From: Siphonodentalium dalli
Lineage: Eukaryota; Mollusca; Scaphopoda; Gadilida; Siphonodentaliidae
DNA length: 64,000 nt
Assembly (NCBI GenBank): GCA_032622095.1
Contig: CP136061.1
Location: 314,001 to 378,000 of the forward strand
Direction of reading: 5' to 3'
Shown here piece by piece: positions 27,001 through 40,315 of the stretch. The notes below the pieces were generated by a model. It saw nothing but the letters and a program-made list of their open reading frames with translations. It was not told the origin of the DNA and made no database searches. Numbering within the stretch: the stretch's first letter is position 1; every line of letters begins with the position of its first letter. The position numbers and the translations under genes were made by a program.

Positions 27001-30000
27001 GCACTACTGCCCACGGGCATAAAAACTTGGGTCCGCCCTTTCCCTGAAGAGTTACCGCCCATAGTTGGCAAACCTCTATTTTATTGTACTCTGTTGTCCT
27101 CCCGTATCATTCCAGATAACTGTATTTGGTTTTTGTAGTCGTGTTGACCGTTGTCAGCTTAGTCCGAGGAAGAAAATTTGACAGGGTTGGACATATATTT
27201 TTACACTGGGGTGGGGGCAATATTTTCGCAATTTTTTTTTATTATTGACATTCATCTATTTAAGTATGTAGATTCCCTGAACGACAACAAACCCATACCG
27301 GAAAGGATTTTTGTAATCCGAGAAGAAATGCAAGAGTTACGGGCCCTCAAAGTTTGCAAGTGTCGGTCCCATGTGCTTGTGACCCTATCTCCTCCGAAGA
27401 TGTCGAACTTTGGATGTCGTCTGATATCCCAGTGCGTGCGGGCTGAAGAGAGCACGTGATGTGCCAAATTTTGCCAGTGTCGGTTCAGTGTTGTGGATCA
27501 GGGGAGGGGCGGTCCGGGGTACCAATTTTTTATTCTTCTCCGAATCAGATGAAACTTGGAGTGTAACATCTACACCGCCAACCGATCTAGAAACTGAAAC
27601 AATTTCGAAAATCCATTGAAAAATGACGGAGTTGCGGTCCTTCAAACTATGCAAATTTGGGCCCATGTGCCTGTGACCTCATCTCCTCCGAAGATCTCGA
27701 ACTTAGGATGTTATCTGATATCGCAGTGCGCGCGGTCTGAAGAGAGCACGCGATGTGCCAAATTTTGCAAGTGTCGGTTCAGTGCTGTGGGTCAGGGGAG
27801 GGGTGGTCCGAGGTACCAAAATTTAGTTCGTCTCCGAATCATATGAAACTTGGTATATAACATCTACCTTACACGTTGATCATAAAACTGAAAACAGATC
27901 GTAAATCCGTTAAAAAATGGCGGAGATTTAGGCCCTCAAACTTTGAATGTGGGCCCGTATTCTTTCCAATAAACAAAATGTTATTCGTCTCTGAATCAGA
28001 CAAAATTTATAACAAATAATCAATGTAACTAGCTGATCACAATACTCAAAACAATTTTAAAATCCATCGGAAAATAACGGAGTTACGGGCTCTCAAAATT
28101 CGCATTTTGGGCCGGGTTTGACTATTTCCCAATCCCGTCACCCAATTTCGAGGCAGGGGTGGGGTCACTTCCAAACACTTGAGATCAACCCACACATGTT
28201 AAGGGAAAGAGATAATCATCCTACTTCATATTTTACGTCCCTTAACTGCGATTTATTGAGCTCATGATTTGCCCTATTATTATACTTCCATGGTGTAACC
28301 AAGGAAGTATATTGTTTTTCTACTGCGGCCGTTTTCTGTTTAATTGAAAATACTCAGAAACTAATGGGAGGAGGACCGCGAAATCTCTAGCGAATATAGG
28401 CATCTAAGGTCTACTAAAAATAATGGTATCCAGATGTTGGTCCAATATCTTTTGACAGAGTTATGGCCCTTTTTCGATTATTTTTCATTATTATTATTAT
28501 TATTATACTTCCATGGTGTAACCAAGGAAGTATATTGTTTTTCTACTGCGGCCGTTTTCTGTTTAATTGGAAATACTCAGAAACTAATGGGAGGAGGACC
28601 GCGAAATCTCTAGCGAATGTAGGCATCTAAGGTCTACTAAAAATAATGCTATCCGGATGTTGGTCCAATATATTTTGACAGAGTTATGGCCCTTTTTCGA
28701 TTATTTTTCATTATTATTATTATTATTATTATTATACTGGACACTTTTGCAACCCTTATTACTCGAAAAGTACCAGGAGTAGCACACTAAAACTTGGTAC
28801 GTATCTTGGGATCAAAGAGTTGTATGCCATCGTCGCATAACGAATATTGTCCGCGTTTTCCCCGAGGAGTTATCTCCCTTTATTTGAAAAAATGTCATTT
28901 TATTATCTCGGAAATTATAAGAAGCAGAGCATCGAAAATTAGACCGTATGCACATCTCGATATGCACTACTGCCCACGGGCATAAAAACTTGGGTCCGCC
29001 CTTTCCCTGAAGAGTTACCGCCCATAGTTGGCAAACCTCTATTTTATTGTACTCTGTTGTCCTCCCGTATCATTCCAGATAACTGTATTTGGTTTTTGTA
29101 GTCGTGTTGACCGTTGTCAGCTTAGTCCGAGGAAGAAAATTTGACAGGGTTGGACATATATTTTTACACTGGGGTGGGGGCAATATTTTCGCAATTTTTT
29201 TTTATTATTGACATTCATCTATTTAAGTATGTAGATTCCCTGAACGAAAACAAACCCATACCGGAAAGGATTTTTGTAATCCGAGAAGAAATGCAAGAGT
29301 TACGGGCCCTCAAAGTTTGCAAGTGTCGGTCCCATGTGCTTGTGACCCTATCTCCTCCGAAGATGTCGAACTTTGGATGTCGTCTGATATCCCAGTGCGT
29401 GCGGTCTGAAGAGAGCACGCGATGGGCCAAATTTTGCCAGTGTCGGTTCAGTGTTGTGGGTCAGGGGAGGGGTGGTCCGGGGTACCAATTTTGTATTCTT
29501 CTCCGAATCGGATGAAACTTGGAGTGTAACATCCATACCGCCAACCGATCTAGAAACTGAAAGAATTTCGAAAATCCATTGAAAAATTACGGAGTTGCGG
29601 TCCTTCAAACTATGCAAATTTGGGCCCATGTGCCTGTGACCTCATCTCCTCCGAAGATCTCGAACTTAGGATGTTATCTGATATCGCATGCGCGCGGTCT
29701 GAAGAGAGCACGCGATGTGCCAAATTTTGCAAGTGTCGGTTCAGTGCTGTGGGTCAGGGGAGGGGTGGTCCGAGGTACCAAAATTTAGTTCGTCTCCGAA
29801 TCATATGAAACTTGGTATATAACATCTACCTTACACGTTGATCATAAAACTGAAAACAGATCGTAAATCCGTTAAAAAATGGCGGAGATTTAGGCCCTCA
29901 AACTTTGAATGTGGGCCCGTATTCTTTCCAATAAACAAAATGTTATTCGTCTCTGAATCAGACAAAATTTATAACAAATAATCAATGTAACTAGCTGATC

Positions 30001-33000
30001 ACAATACTCAAAACAATTTTAAAATCCATCGGAAAATAACGGAGTTACGGGCTCTCAAAATTCGCATTTTGGGCCGGGTTTGACTATTTCCCAATCCCGT
30101 CACCCAATTTCGAGGCAGGGGTGGGGTCACTTCCAAACACTTGAGATCAACCCACACATGTTAAGGGAAAGAGATAATCATCCTACTTCATATTTTACGT
30201 CCCTTAACTGCGATTTATTGAGCTCATGATTTGCCCTATTATTATACTTCCATGGTGTAACCAAGGAAGTATATTGTTTTTCTACTGCGGCCGTTTTCTG
30301 TTTAATTGAAAATACTCAGAAACTAATGGGAGGAGGACCGCGAAATCTCTAGCGAATATAGGCATCTAAGGTCTACTAAAAATAATGGTATCCAGATGTT
30401 GGTCCAATATCTTTTGACAGAGTTATGGCCCTTTTTCGATTATTTTTCATTATTATTATTATTATTATACTTCCATGGTGTAACCAAGGAAGTATATTGT
30501 TTTTCTACTGCGGCCGTTTTCTGTTTAATTGGAAATACTCAAAAACTAATGGGAGGAGGACCGCGAAATCTCTAGCGAATGAAGGCATCTAAGGTCTACT
30601 AAAAATAATGGTATCCGGATGTTGGTCCAATATCTTTTGACAGAGTTATGGCCCTTTTTCGATTATTTTTCATTATTATTATACTGGACACTTTTGCAAC
30701 CCTTATTACTCGAAAAGTACCAGGAGTAGCACACTAAAACTTGGTACGTATCTTGGGATCAAAGAGTTGTATGCCATCGTCGCATAACGAATATTGTCCG
30801 CGTTTTCCCCGAGGAGTTATCTCCCTTTATCTGAAAAAATGTCATTTTATTATCTCGGAAATTATAAGGAGCAGAGCATCGAAAATTGGACTGTATGCAC
30901 ATCTCGATATGCCCTACTGCCCACGGGCATCAGCACTTGTGTCCGCGCTTTCCCTGAGGAGTTACCGCCCATAGTTGGCAAACCTCTATTTGATTGTACT
31001 CTGTTGTCCTCTTGTATCATTCCAGATAACTGCATGTGGTTTTCATTGTCGTGTTGACCGTTGTCAGTTTAGTCAGAGAAGGAAAATTTGACAGGGTCGG
31101 ACATATATTTTGACACTGGGGTGGGGGCAAATGTTTTGAAAAATAAAATTTTGATTGTCATTCATATATTTAAGTTTATGTATTTCCCGAACGAAAACAA
31201 ACTCACACCGGAAAGGATTTTTGAAATCCGAGAAGAAATGCAAGAGTTACGGGCCCTCAAAGTTTGAAATTTGGGCCCATGTGCTTGATAACACATCTCC
31301 TCCGAAGGTATCGAACATAGGATATCATCTGATACGCCAACGTGTGCGGACGGAAGAGAGCACGCGGTGGGCCAAATTTTGCCAGTGTCTGTTCATTATT
31401 GTGGGTCTGGGGAGGGGTGGTCCGTGGTACCAATTTTTAATTCTTCTCCGAATCAGATGAAACTTGGAATATAACATCTCCAACATCAGTCGATCTCGAA
31501 ATTGAAAGAATTTCGAAAATCCATCGAAAACTGACATAATTGCGGGCCCTCAAACTTTGCAATTTTGGACCCATGTGCTTGATAACACATCTCCTCCGAA
31601 GATATCGAACATAGGATGTCATCTGATACGAAAATACGTACGGACTGAAGAGGGCACGCGGTGGGCCAAATTTTGCCAGTGTCGGTTCAGTATTGTGGGT
31701 CAGGGGAGGGGTGGTCCGTGGTACCAATTTTTAATTCTTCTCCGAATCAGATGAAACTTGGAATATAACATCTCCAACATCAGTTGATCTCGAAATTGAA
31801 AGAATTTCGAAAATCCATCGAAAACTGACATAATTGCGGGCCCTCAAACTTTGCAATTTTGGACCCATGTGCTTGATAACACATCTCCTCCGAAGATATC
31901 GAACATAGGATGTCATCTGATACGAAAATACGTACAGACTGAAGAGGGCACGCGGTGGGCCAAATTTTGCCAGTGTCGGTTCAGTATTGTGGGTCAGGGG
32001 AGGGGTAGTCCGTGGTACCATTTTGTTAGTCTTCTCCGAATCATATGAAACTTGGAATGTAACATCTACCATATACGTTGATCACGAAGCTGAAAACAGA
32101 TCGTAAATCCGCGTGAAAATGGCGGAGATTTTGGCCATCCAATTTTGAATTTGGCGCCATATGCTTTCCAATAACCAAAGTGTTATTCGGGTTCGAATCA
32201 GATGAAATTTATGTTGTGCAATCTAGGTCAGCGACAGATCGCAAAACTGAAAACAATTTTAAAATCCGTTGGAAACTAACGGAGTTACGGGCCCTCAAAC
32301 TTCGCATTTTGTGCCAGGGTTGATGTTTTCCCAATCCCGTCACCCATTTTCGAGGTAGGGGTGGGGTCACGTCCAAACACTTGAGATCAACCTACACATG
32401 TTAGGACAACATATACTCACAATACTTATATTTTCCGTCCCGAAACTGCGATTCTTTCCACTCATGAGTTTCCCTATTATTATACTTCCATGGTGTAACC
32501 AAGGAAGTATATTGTTTTTCTACTGCGGCCGTTTTCTGTTTAATTGGAAATACTCAAAAACTAATGGGAGGAGGACCGCGAAATCTCTAGCGAATGAAGG
32601 CATCTAAGGTCTACTAAAAATAATGGTATCCGGATGTTGGTCCAATATCTTTTGACAGAGTTATGGCCCTTTTTCGATTATTTTTCATTATTATTATACT
32701 GGACACTTTTGCAACCCTTATTACTCGAAAAGTACCAGGAGTAGCACACTAAAACTTGGTACGTATCTTGGGATCAAAGAGTTGTATGCCATCGTCGCAT
32801 AACGAATATTGTCCGCGTTTTCCCATGTGCTTGATAACACATCTCCTCCGAAGATTCATATTATGCTACACGCGAAACGGAGATGACTTTTGGGAAATCC
32901 AGAGTCCAAAACGGATCCAAATCGACCTGTCCCAGAAAAGTCGTTCATTTTATTTTCACTTTTTGAAAAAGGCTCCAATAGTTCAACCAAAACTTTTGGA

Positions 33001-33149
33001 CTTAGAACATTATTTTTTCTCAGTCAAGTGAAAAGAGCTCTTCAAAATAATTCCGCTTATATATATAATATATATTATCTATATATACGCCAAAAATTTG
33101 TCACTCCCCTCTCTCCGGCTACCCCATTCCCTTGGGATGGAACCTACCT

Positions 33150-33217
33150 CCGATTCGAATACACCCGTCTTACCGCGGGCCAGTCCCAATCCTCTACCTG
33201 AGAACCGATAGAACGCC
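33150..33217 (-). repeat. tRNA-derived SINE head (E2 copy)
   Basis: Same box A-like and box B-like arrangement as the copy at 8905-8973, with a handful of substitutions (CTCAGGTAGAGG replaces CTCTGGTAGAGC). The altered box A suggests it is not transcribed efficiently. Confidence 0.45.
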
Positions 33218-33517
33218 CGTTGAATTCCAACATTCATTTTCAGAGTGGTATATTGGTATGAGTTCATATCGGAACCGTTATAAAGCAAATAACTTGGATT
33301 TTAATATAAACCCACCTATTCGTAAATTGTGTAGCCCATGGTGTGTGGTAAATTATCATTTTATCGTGTATAGTGTGTCATGAGCTATCTGCGTGCGTGC
33401 ATTTCACTTTTGTATTTTCTTTCGCATCTTCAACGCATTGCATGTCATATACAAACAAAATACAAACATTACATTAATTTGATCACACAAGCCTTCGTTA
33501 TATGGTGTATATTTCTA

Positions 33518-33751
33518 CTAACGTAATGACGACGTATAGCCAATTATTCCATTTGCGATAACAACGATAAACACATAGAAACATGCAAACATCATCAGTT
33601 TCGTAAGAACAATTTCTATATTGTAATAAACCGTAGTATACTGCTGATAGACATTCAATTCTTGCCGTGAGTATATGTCTGCCGAATTAGAAATGACTCC
33701 TTTTATACTTTCGCAAAATAAAACACCACTGATAGTTTCGTACTCCGTCAT
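33518..33751 (-). CDS. Hypothetical 77-aa frame with one membrane-type segment
   Basis: An intact reverse-strand frame starting MTEYETISG inside block E2. The first 45 or so residues are polar; a hydrophobic stretch (MMFACFYVFIVVIANGII) near the C-terminus could cross a membrane. The matching frame in E1 has a stop codon. No family is recognised. Because it lies in a dispersed repeat and the other copy is broken, it may simply be a chance frame. Confidence 0.2.
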   Translation of the reverse strand: MTEYETISGVLFCESIKGVISNSADIYSRQELNVYQQYTTVYYNIEIVLTKLMMFACFYVFIVVIANGIIGYTSSLR

Positions 33752-36700
33752 TTAAGTCTTGTCAAAAAGCAAACGTGAAACAACCGCTCATTATTCCTAC
33801 CATAAAAAAAGTTTTGATTGACATTCATCTATTTAAGTATGTGGATTTCCCGAACGAAAACAAACCCACACCGGAAAGGAGTTTTGAAATCCGAGAAGAA
33901 ATGCAAGAGTTACGGGCCCTCAAAGTTTGCAATTTGGGCCCATGTGCTTGTGACCACATTTCCTCCGAAGATGTCGAAGTTTGGATGTCAACTGATACGC
34001 CAACGTGTGCGGACGGAAGAGGGCACGCGGTGGGCCAAATTTTGCCAGTTTCGGTTCATTATTGTGGGTCTGGGGAGGGGTGGTCCGTGGTACCAATTTT
34101 TAATTCTTCTCCGAATCAGATGAAACTTGGAATATAACATTTGCAACATCAGCCGATCTAGAAACTGAAAGAATTTCGAAAATCCATCGAAAACTGAACT
34201 AATTGCAGGCCGTCAAACTTTGCAATTTTGGGCCCATGTTCTTGTCACCACATATCCTCCGAAGATATCGAACATACGATGTCATCTGAAATGCAAATGT
34301 GTGCGGACTGAAGAGGGCACGCGTGGGCCAAATTTTGACAGTGTCGGTTCATTATTGTGGGTCTGATGAGGGCTGGTCCGTGGTACCAATTTTGTATTCT
34401 TCTCCGAATCAGATGAAACTTGGAATATAACATCTGCAACATCAGCCGATCTCGAAGCTGAAAACAGATCGTAAATCCGTTGGAAAATGGCGGAGATTTT
34501 AGCCGTCAAGTTTGAATTTGAGCCCATATGCTTTCCAATAATCAAAGTGTTATCCGCCTCCAAATCAGATGTAATTTACAATCTATGTCAGTAGCAAATC
34601 ACAAAACTGGAAACAATTTTAAAATCCGTTGGAAACTAACGGAGTTACAGGGCCTCAAACTTAGCATTTTGTGCCAGGGGTTGATGTTTTCCCAATCCCG
34701 TCACCCAATTTCGAGGCAGGGGTGGGGTCACGTCCAAACACTTGGGATCAACCTACACATGTTAGGAAAACATATAATCACCATACTTCATATTTTCCGT
34801 CCATAAACTGCGATTCTTTCCACTCATGATTGTCCCTATTATTATACTTCCATGGTGTAACCAAGGAAGTATATTGTTTTTGTACTGGTGCCGTTTTCCG
34901 TTTATTTGGAAATACTCAAAAAGTAATTGCACTAGAAACACGAAACCTGTAGTGAATATGTAGGCATCTGAGGTCTACTAAAAATAAAGGTATCCGCATG
35001 TCGGTCCAATGTTTCTTGGCGGAGTTATGTCCCTTTTACGATTATTTTTCACTATTATTATTATTATTATACTCAACACTTTTGCAACGCCCAAATCTCT
35101 GAAAGTATTAGGATTAGGAAACTGAAGGTTGGTAAGTATGTTGGGGTAAATGAGTTCTATGCCTTTGGCCCATAACGAATATTGTCCGCGATTACCCCGC
35201 GGAGTTATCTCCCTTTATATGAAAACATGTCATTTTATTATCTCGGAAATTATAAGGAGCAGAGCATCGAAAATTGGACCGTATGCACGCCTCGATATGC
35301 CCTACTGCCCACGGGCATCAAAACTTGTGTCCGCGCTTTCCCTGAGGAGTTACCGCCCATAAATAGAGACACACTATACACCAGGATGAATAAACCAAGG
35401 TTTTTTTTTTTTTTTTTTTTTTTTTATAAGTACAGAGCTTTAAATTTTTTATTGCATATTCCGAATTGGACGAGTGATGCTGACCCGAATATACCGCGTA
35501 AAAATGTTTTTTCCCAGGACTTTCCGTGTTACCGGGTTACGAAATAATGCACCTATTTTTCCCGCCAAATCCAAACTGGCTTATTAAAGAGCAAGATAAT
35601 GTCGTAGCAGGTACATTGATATACTGTATGTACGTCCCAACAGTTTGACCGCTATACTTTAAAAGTAACCTGCCCAACGGAGAATGCGAGTCGGGGTGGG
35701 TTGATACTTTATGAAAATTCCACGAAAATTGCAAAGGGGGGAAAATTCAAACATCGAGATAATTTTTTTTTGACAAGTACATCTGATGGGTAGTGTTCAC
35801 GCGCATCTACAGTGTGATTTTCTATTTTCCAGATGGAACGGTTTACTCGTGACAACGCTATATAACATAAATATGCATACTTCAGTAGTATATCACTAAC
35901 ATAGTTTTAGCCCCAAATCCAAACGGGCTAATGAAGGAGCGAGTTTAATGCAGTGGCATGTAAGCCGGTATACTATAGGTTCGCCTCCAAAATTTGACCT
36001 CTCTACTATAAACGCAACCCGCTCAACGGAGTGTTTGTGTCGGGGTGTGTTCAGATTTGGCAAATCCACCGAAAATCAAATGGGGAAAATTACTCCGAAA
36101 ATCAGATATTGAGATAAAAACTTTTCGACGAGTGGATGTCATTAATAGTATCTAAACGCAAGATTAGTATGCTTTTCAAAGTTTCAGAGTGGACGGTTTA
36201 ACCCTGGTAGCGTGTAATGTTAACTGGTGATATATATTACTCAAATGCAAATGCAAACGGACTTATCAATGAGCAAGGCAAATGCATCAATATGTTCACC
36301 GATATACTATTGGTATGTCCGCTCTACTATAAAAGTAACCCGTCCAACGGAGAGGTGGCGTACCCCCCGGGGAGGGTCGAGGCTTTTGGTAAATTACGCC
36401 GAAACTCGTAAACGGGAAAAAATGGAAAATCGCGACACAAGTGTTTTATATTTTGAGCACTGCATGTATTTGGTAGTATATAAGGACATCATTAGTTTTA
36501 GAGCGGACGGGTAAGCACTCATCTAGCATTATCGATTTTGATATAGTTATCTCTCGATTACAGTTAACTCTATTACAAAGACGTTAATGACTATTGTGTA
36601 GCGATAACGCATTGAATACTAATTCATTAATTAACCAAGCGGTCTTTCTTCCGCCAATAAAAACTAAAAGATTCTGAATCCGAAACTGAAATAACTATCA

Positions 36701-37134
36701 AATAAACGCGAAATAACAGAGTTATGGTACATTAATATGCTTTGCGCAGTTTTGATCTACATGTCGATTACGATATAATCAGACACGCCAAATGACCATT
36801 GAATATGATATGGGCGTCCTGGAGAGGGGTTATACTAGCTCTAAAATGTATGCCTACCGAATAAAAATGAATTGTTTGGCTGGGGTGAATGCTGGCTCAG
36901 TTGGTCACGACCATGATGCAATAGAATGTCATTAATCATCCACGGTGGGTCGAACAAAATGACATAAATCTTTGGAATATATATCTTATTTATAAATGTC
37001 AATGCAAGTCCACCATCAGATCACACAGCACAAATATGAATTCGAATGGAATGGAACACACCTATACGCATAACATACATATGGAATGGGATACCATGGA
37101 AGTATATCTGATTCCATGGAATCTGACCTCTAGT

Positions 37135-39636
37135 TATACTTCCATGTTTTAACATGGAAGTATATTGTAATTCTTCTGGCTTTTATTATTTTTTTTCTTA
37201 TTCCTATTATTCCGATAACATGCCTTAATCTCCGGAACGGCTGGACCGATTCACTTGCTGTTTTCGGTTCCAGTATATAACTTTGGATGATCTCGGTAAA
37301 TGGCCTATTGAGAATTTCGTCCGACCTTGACCTTCGGAGTTATCGCCATTTTGTTGATTTTTGGGGGGTTTTCGCGACACAAAAGTAACTTGCGAAATCG
37401 ATGTTTGATCTCTTATATCGTCGAAACGGCTTGACCGATTGATTTGAAATTTGATACTTGCATAGCCATTGAGTATACAAAGTCGATGTACATATTGGGA
37501 ATTTCGTCTGACCTTGACCTTTGGAAACAACGCTCTTTATCGGTTTTATTGTTGTGACCGTATCTCCTCCGGAACGGCTTGAGATATCGATTTCGGACTT
37601 TTTTCGTTATTTGCGCCTGAATGTGTGTTCTAAAATACTGAAAAATTATAGGGTTCGCACTTCCGGTTTAAAAGTTCGCTACTGGTCGAAGGTTAAAAGA
37701 ACGCTCTTTATATGGAATCCAGAACGGCTCGAGATATTGAGTTGGGACTTTTTGGATTATGTGCAGCAAACTCTGCGCTATCGAACGATATATATAGTTA
37801 ACGGATATCACTTCCGGTTCGGGAGAGCGGGCGTGTGGGTATGTATCTCAAAACTATTTTAGCGAATATTTTGATGACATTTGGTAGACGTCATCAGTAG
37901 ATGGCACTGATTGTTATGCAACTCGAATTTTTAAAATCGGACATAAACTTCGTTAGTTATGGCTGTTTAAAAAACCTGATTTATTTCCGACCTTGACCTT
38001 CAGAGTTATCGACATTTTGTTGATTTGTGGGGGGGTCTTCGCGCCACTAAAAAGACTTGCAAAATCGACGTTTGATTTCTTATACCGCCGAAACGGCTTG
38101 GCCGATTGATTTGAAATTCGGAATCTTCTTAGCCATTGCGCATTGGCAGTCGATGAACTAATAGGGAACTTCGTCTGACCTTGACCTTTGGGCACAACGC
38201 TCTTTATCGGGTTTATTGTTGGGAAGAGATCTCCCCCTAAACGGCTTGAAATATGGGGTTCGGAATTTTTCATTATTGGCACGTGTATGTGTGTCATGAA
38301 CCGCCGAAAAATGATATGGTTCGCACTTCCGGTTTAAAAGTTCGCTACTTGTCGAAGGATAAATAACGCTCTTTATAGGGAATCCAGAACGGCTTGAGAT
38401 ATTGAGTTGGAACTTATTGCATGATGTGCAGCAAACTCTGCGCTCTCGAACGATATATTCAGTTAACGGATTTCACTTCCGGTTCGGGAGAACGGGCGTG
38501 TGGGTATGTATCTCAAAACTATTTTGGCGCAGATTTGGATGAAATTTGGTGGACATAATCTTTAGTTGTTGCTGACCACTACTCCGCTCCGATTTTAAAA
38601 ATCGGACTTAAACTTCTCGAGTTATGGCTGCTTAGAGACCTGATTTTTATGGGGTTTTCGGACCCTTAGAATGACTTGCAAAATTGCAAAATTGATGTTT
38701 GATTTCTTATACCGTCGAAAGGGCTTGGCCAATTGATTTGAAATATTGTGCCTGCATAGCCATTGAGCATACGCAGCCGATGCATTAATAAGGAATTTCG
38801 TCTGACCTTGACCTTTGGAACAACGCTCTTTATATGTTTTATTGTTGTTAACGTATCTCCTCCTAAACGGCTTAAGATATCTGGTTGGGACTTTTTTCAT
38901 TATTTGCGCATGCACACGTGTTACAAACCACCGAATAATAATAGGGGTCGCCCTTCCGGTTTAAAAGTTGACCCTGGGTCGAATAATAAAAGAACTCTCT
39001 TTATACGATATCCAGAACGGCTTGAGATATTGAGTTGGGACTTTTTGCGTTATGTGCATCCAACTGTGCGATGTATAAAGATCTATATAGTTAACGGATT
39101 TCACTTCCGGTTCTGGAGAACGGGCGTGTGTGTATGTACCTCAAACTGTTTTTGGCGCAGATTATAATGAAATTTACTGGATATAATCTCTAGTTGCCGA
39201 TGATCACTATCCCACTCGAATTTTTTTAATTGGGCTAAAACTTCTGGAGTTATGGCTGCTTAAATACCTGGTTTTTGGGAAGGTTTCGTGCCACCATAAT
39301 AACTTGCAAATCGAGTTACATTTCTCATATCGTCAAAACGGCTCAGCCAATTGATTTGAAATTTTGTACCTGGATAGCCATTGAGCATTCGCAGTTTTTG
39401 TGCATCAGACTCTGCGGTGTATGCTGATATATATAGGGTACTGATTTGACTTCCGGTTTGGGAGAACTGGCGAGTGGGTGCAGAATTTGATGAAATTTGG
39501 TGGATAAAATACTGTGGTTGGTGACTAGTACAATGGTATATAGTATCACAATACTCGCATGTGTCTGCTGACAACTAACTCGTTAATGGACGACACAAGT
39601 TCCCGTCATTGGCAACATGGAAGTATCGAAATTGCA
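37135..39636 (+). mobile_element. Helitron-like element G2 (3' truncated)
   Basis: Opens with a perfect hairpin (37135-37164; arms TATACTTCCATGTT and AACATGGAAGTATA, 2-nt loop). The interior has about three or four of the same ~640-bp repeats as G1 (CGCTCTTTAT near 37527, 38198 and 38823). It keeps the conserved 3' ACATGGAAGTATCGAAATTG at 39616-39636 and then diverges before the terminal hairpin and CTAG seen in G1. No coding frame is supported. Confidence 0.55.
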
Positions 39637-39734
39637 CAATCCAGAACGGCTTGAGATATTGGCATGGGAAGTTTCGACCGGGACGATTCGGTCCCCATTC
39701 GATTCGGGTAATTAGGCAGCGTGGCAAACTCCAT

Positions 39735-40315
39735 ACAGCGCCCCAAACTCCAGACAGAGATATCACCCATCGCTCCGCTGAGATACCACATGCACTGTCG
39801 CAATGACATTAATTGATAAGGAATTCTTACGTGTTTTTAGTTCTTATGTTTTAGGATTAAAATTGTCTATGTCTGGCTCAGTTCATATTGTGCTTATCAA
39901 TACCGGAAGAATTACCATTATTGCAAACTTAAGATTTATCGTCTGCAAAGTACACTCATTGTGCCAGTGATATATCGCCGCGATAGCGTAGGGGGCGCTG
40001 TATGGTGTTTGACAGGGAGCGGGTCGATTCGGTCCAGTGCTCTTTCGGCCTTGGACTTTTTCGGTCCAGGGCTCTGTCGGTCGGGCTACGTTATCACTGC
40101 AATATAGCACTACCATAAGGATGGTACTTTGCCTACGATAAATCTATTTTTACATATCGCCGCGGAACTGTATTTAGTCACCTATTATCTTGTCTTGACC
40201 ACCAAATTTGTTTAAAAAGAACTAAAAACACGTAAGAATTCCTGACCAATTAATGTCCTTATGGTAGTGGTATCTCAGCGGAGCGATGGGAAATAACCTA
40301 TGCCTGGAGTTTGGT
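39735..40315. mobile_element. Foldback element with ~100-bp inverted arms
   Basis: CAAACTCCAG and CCCATCGCTCCGCTGAGATA on the left are mirrored by TATCTCAGCGGAGCGATGGG and CTGGAGTTTG on the right. Inner pairs continue inward (AAGGAATTCTTACGTGTTTT with its complement near 40222; GATTTATCGTCTGCAAAGTA with its complement near 40125). Almost the whole element can fold on itself. A short GGTCGATTCGGTCC-like repeat occupies the centre. No coding frame. Confidence 0.75.

Larger units (their letters stand above)
32896..33806. repeat. Dispersed block E, copy 2
   Basis: Second copy of the ~915-bp block found at 8653-9568, with the SINE head at 33150-33217 and the uninterrupted reverse frame 33518-33751. 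Both edges abut module sequence: a partial C phrase (CCCATGTGCTTGATAACAC) upstream, and the TTTTGATTGACATTCATC start of a C region downstream. Confidence 0.75.
26757..37133 (+). mobile_element. Composite element M5 (5' truncated, interrupted by E2)
   Basis: Begins at an ATT run directly after M4's CTAG, without a hairpin. Units or H copies start at 28281, 28504, 30243, 30466 and 32481. The unit starting at 32481 breaks at about 32823, is followed by block E2, and resumes with C-D. A last hairpin at 34843 leads through B to a P module (from about 35367, poly-T 35401-35425). It ends with the palindrome at 37110-37123 and CTAG at 37130-37133. Confidence 0.5.
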
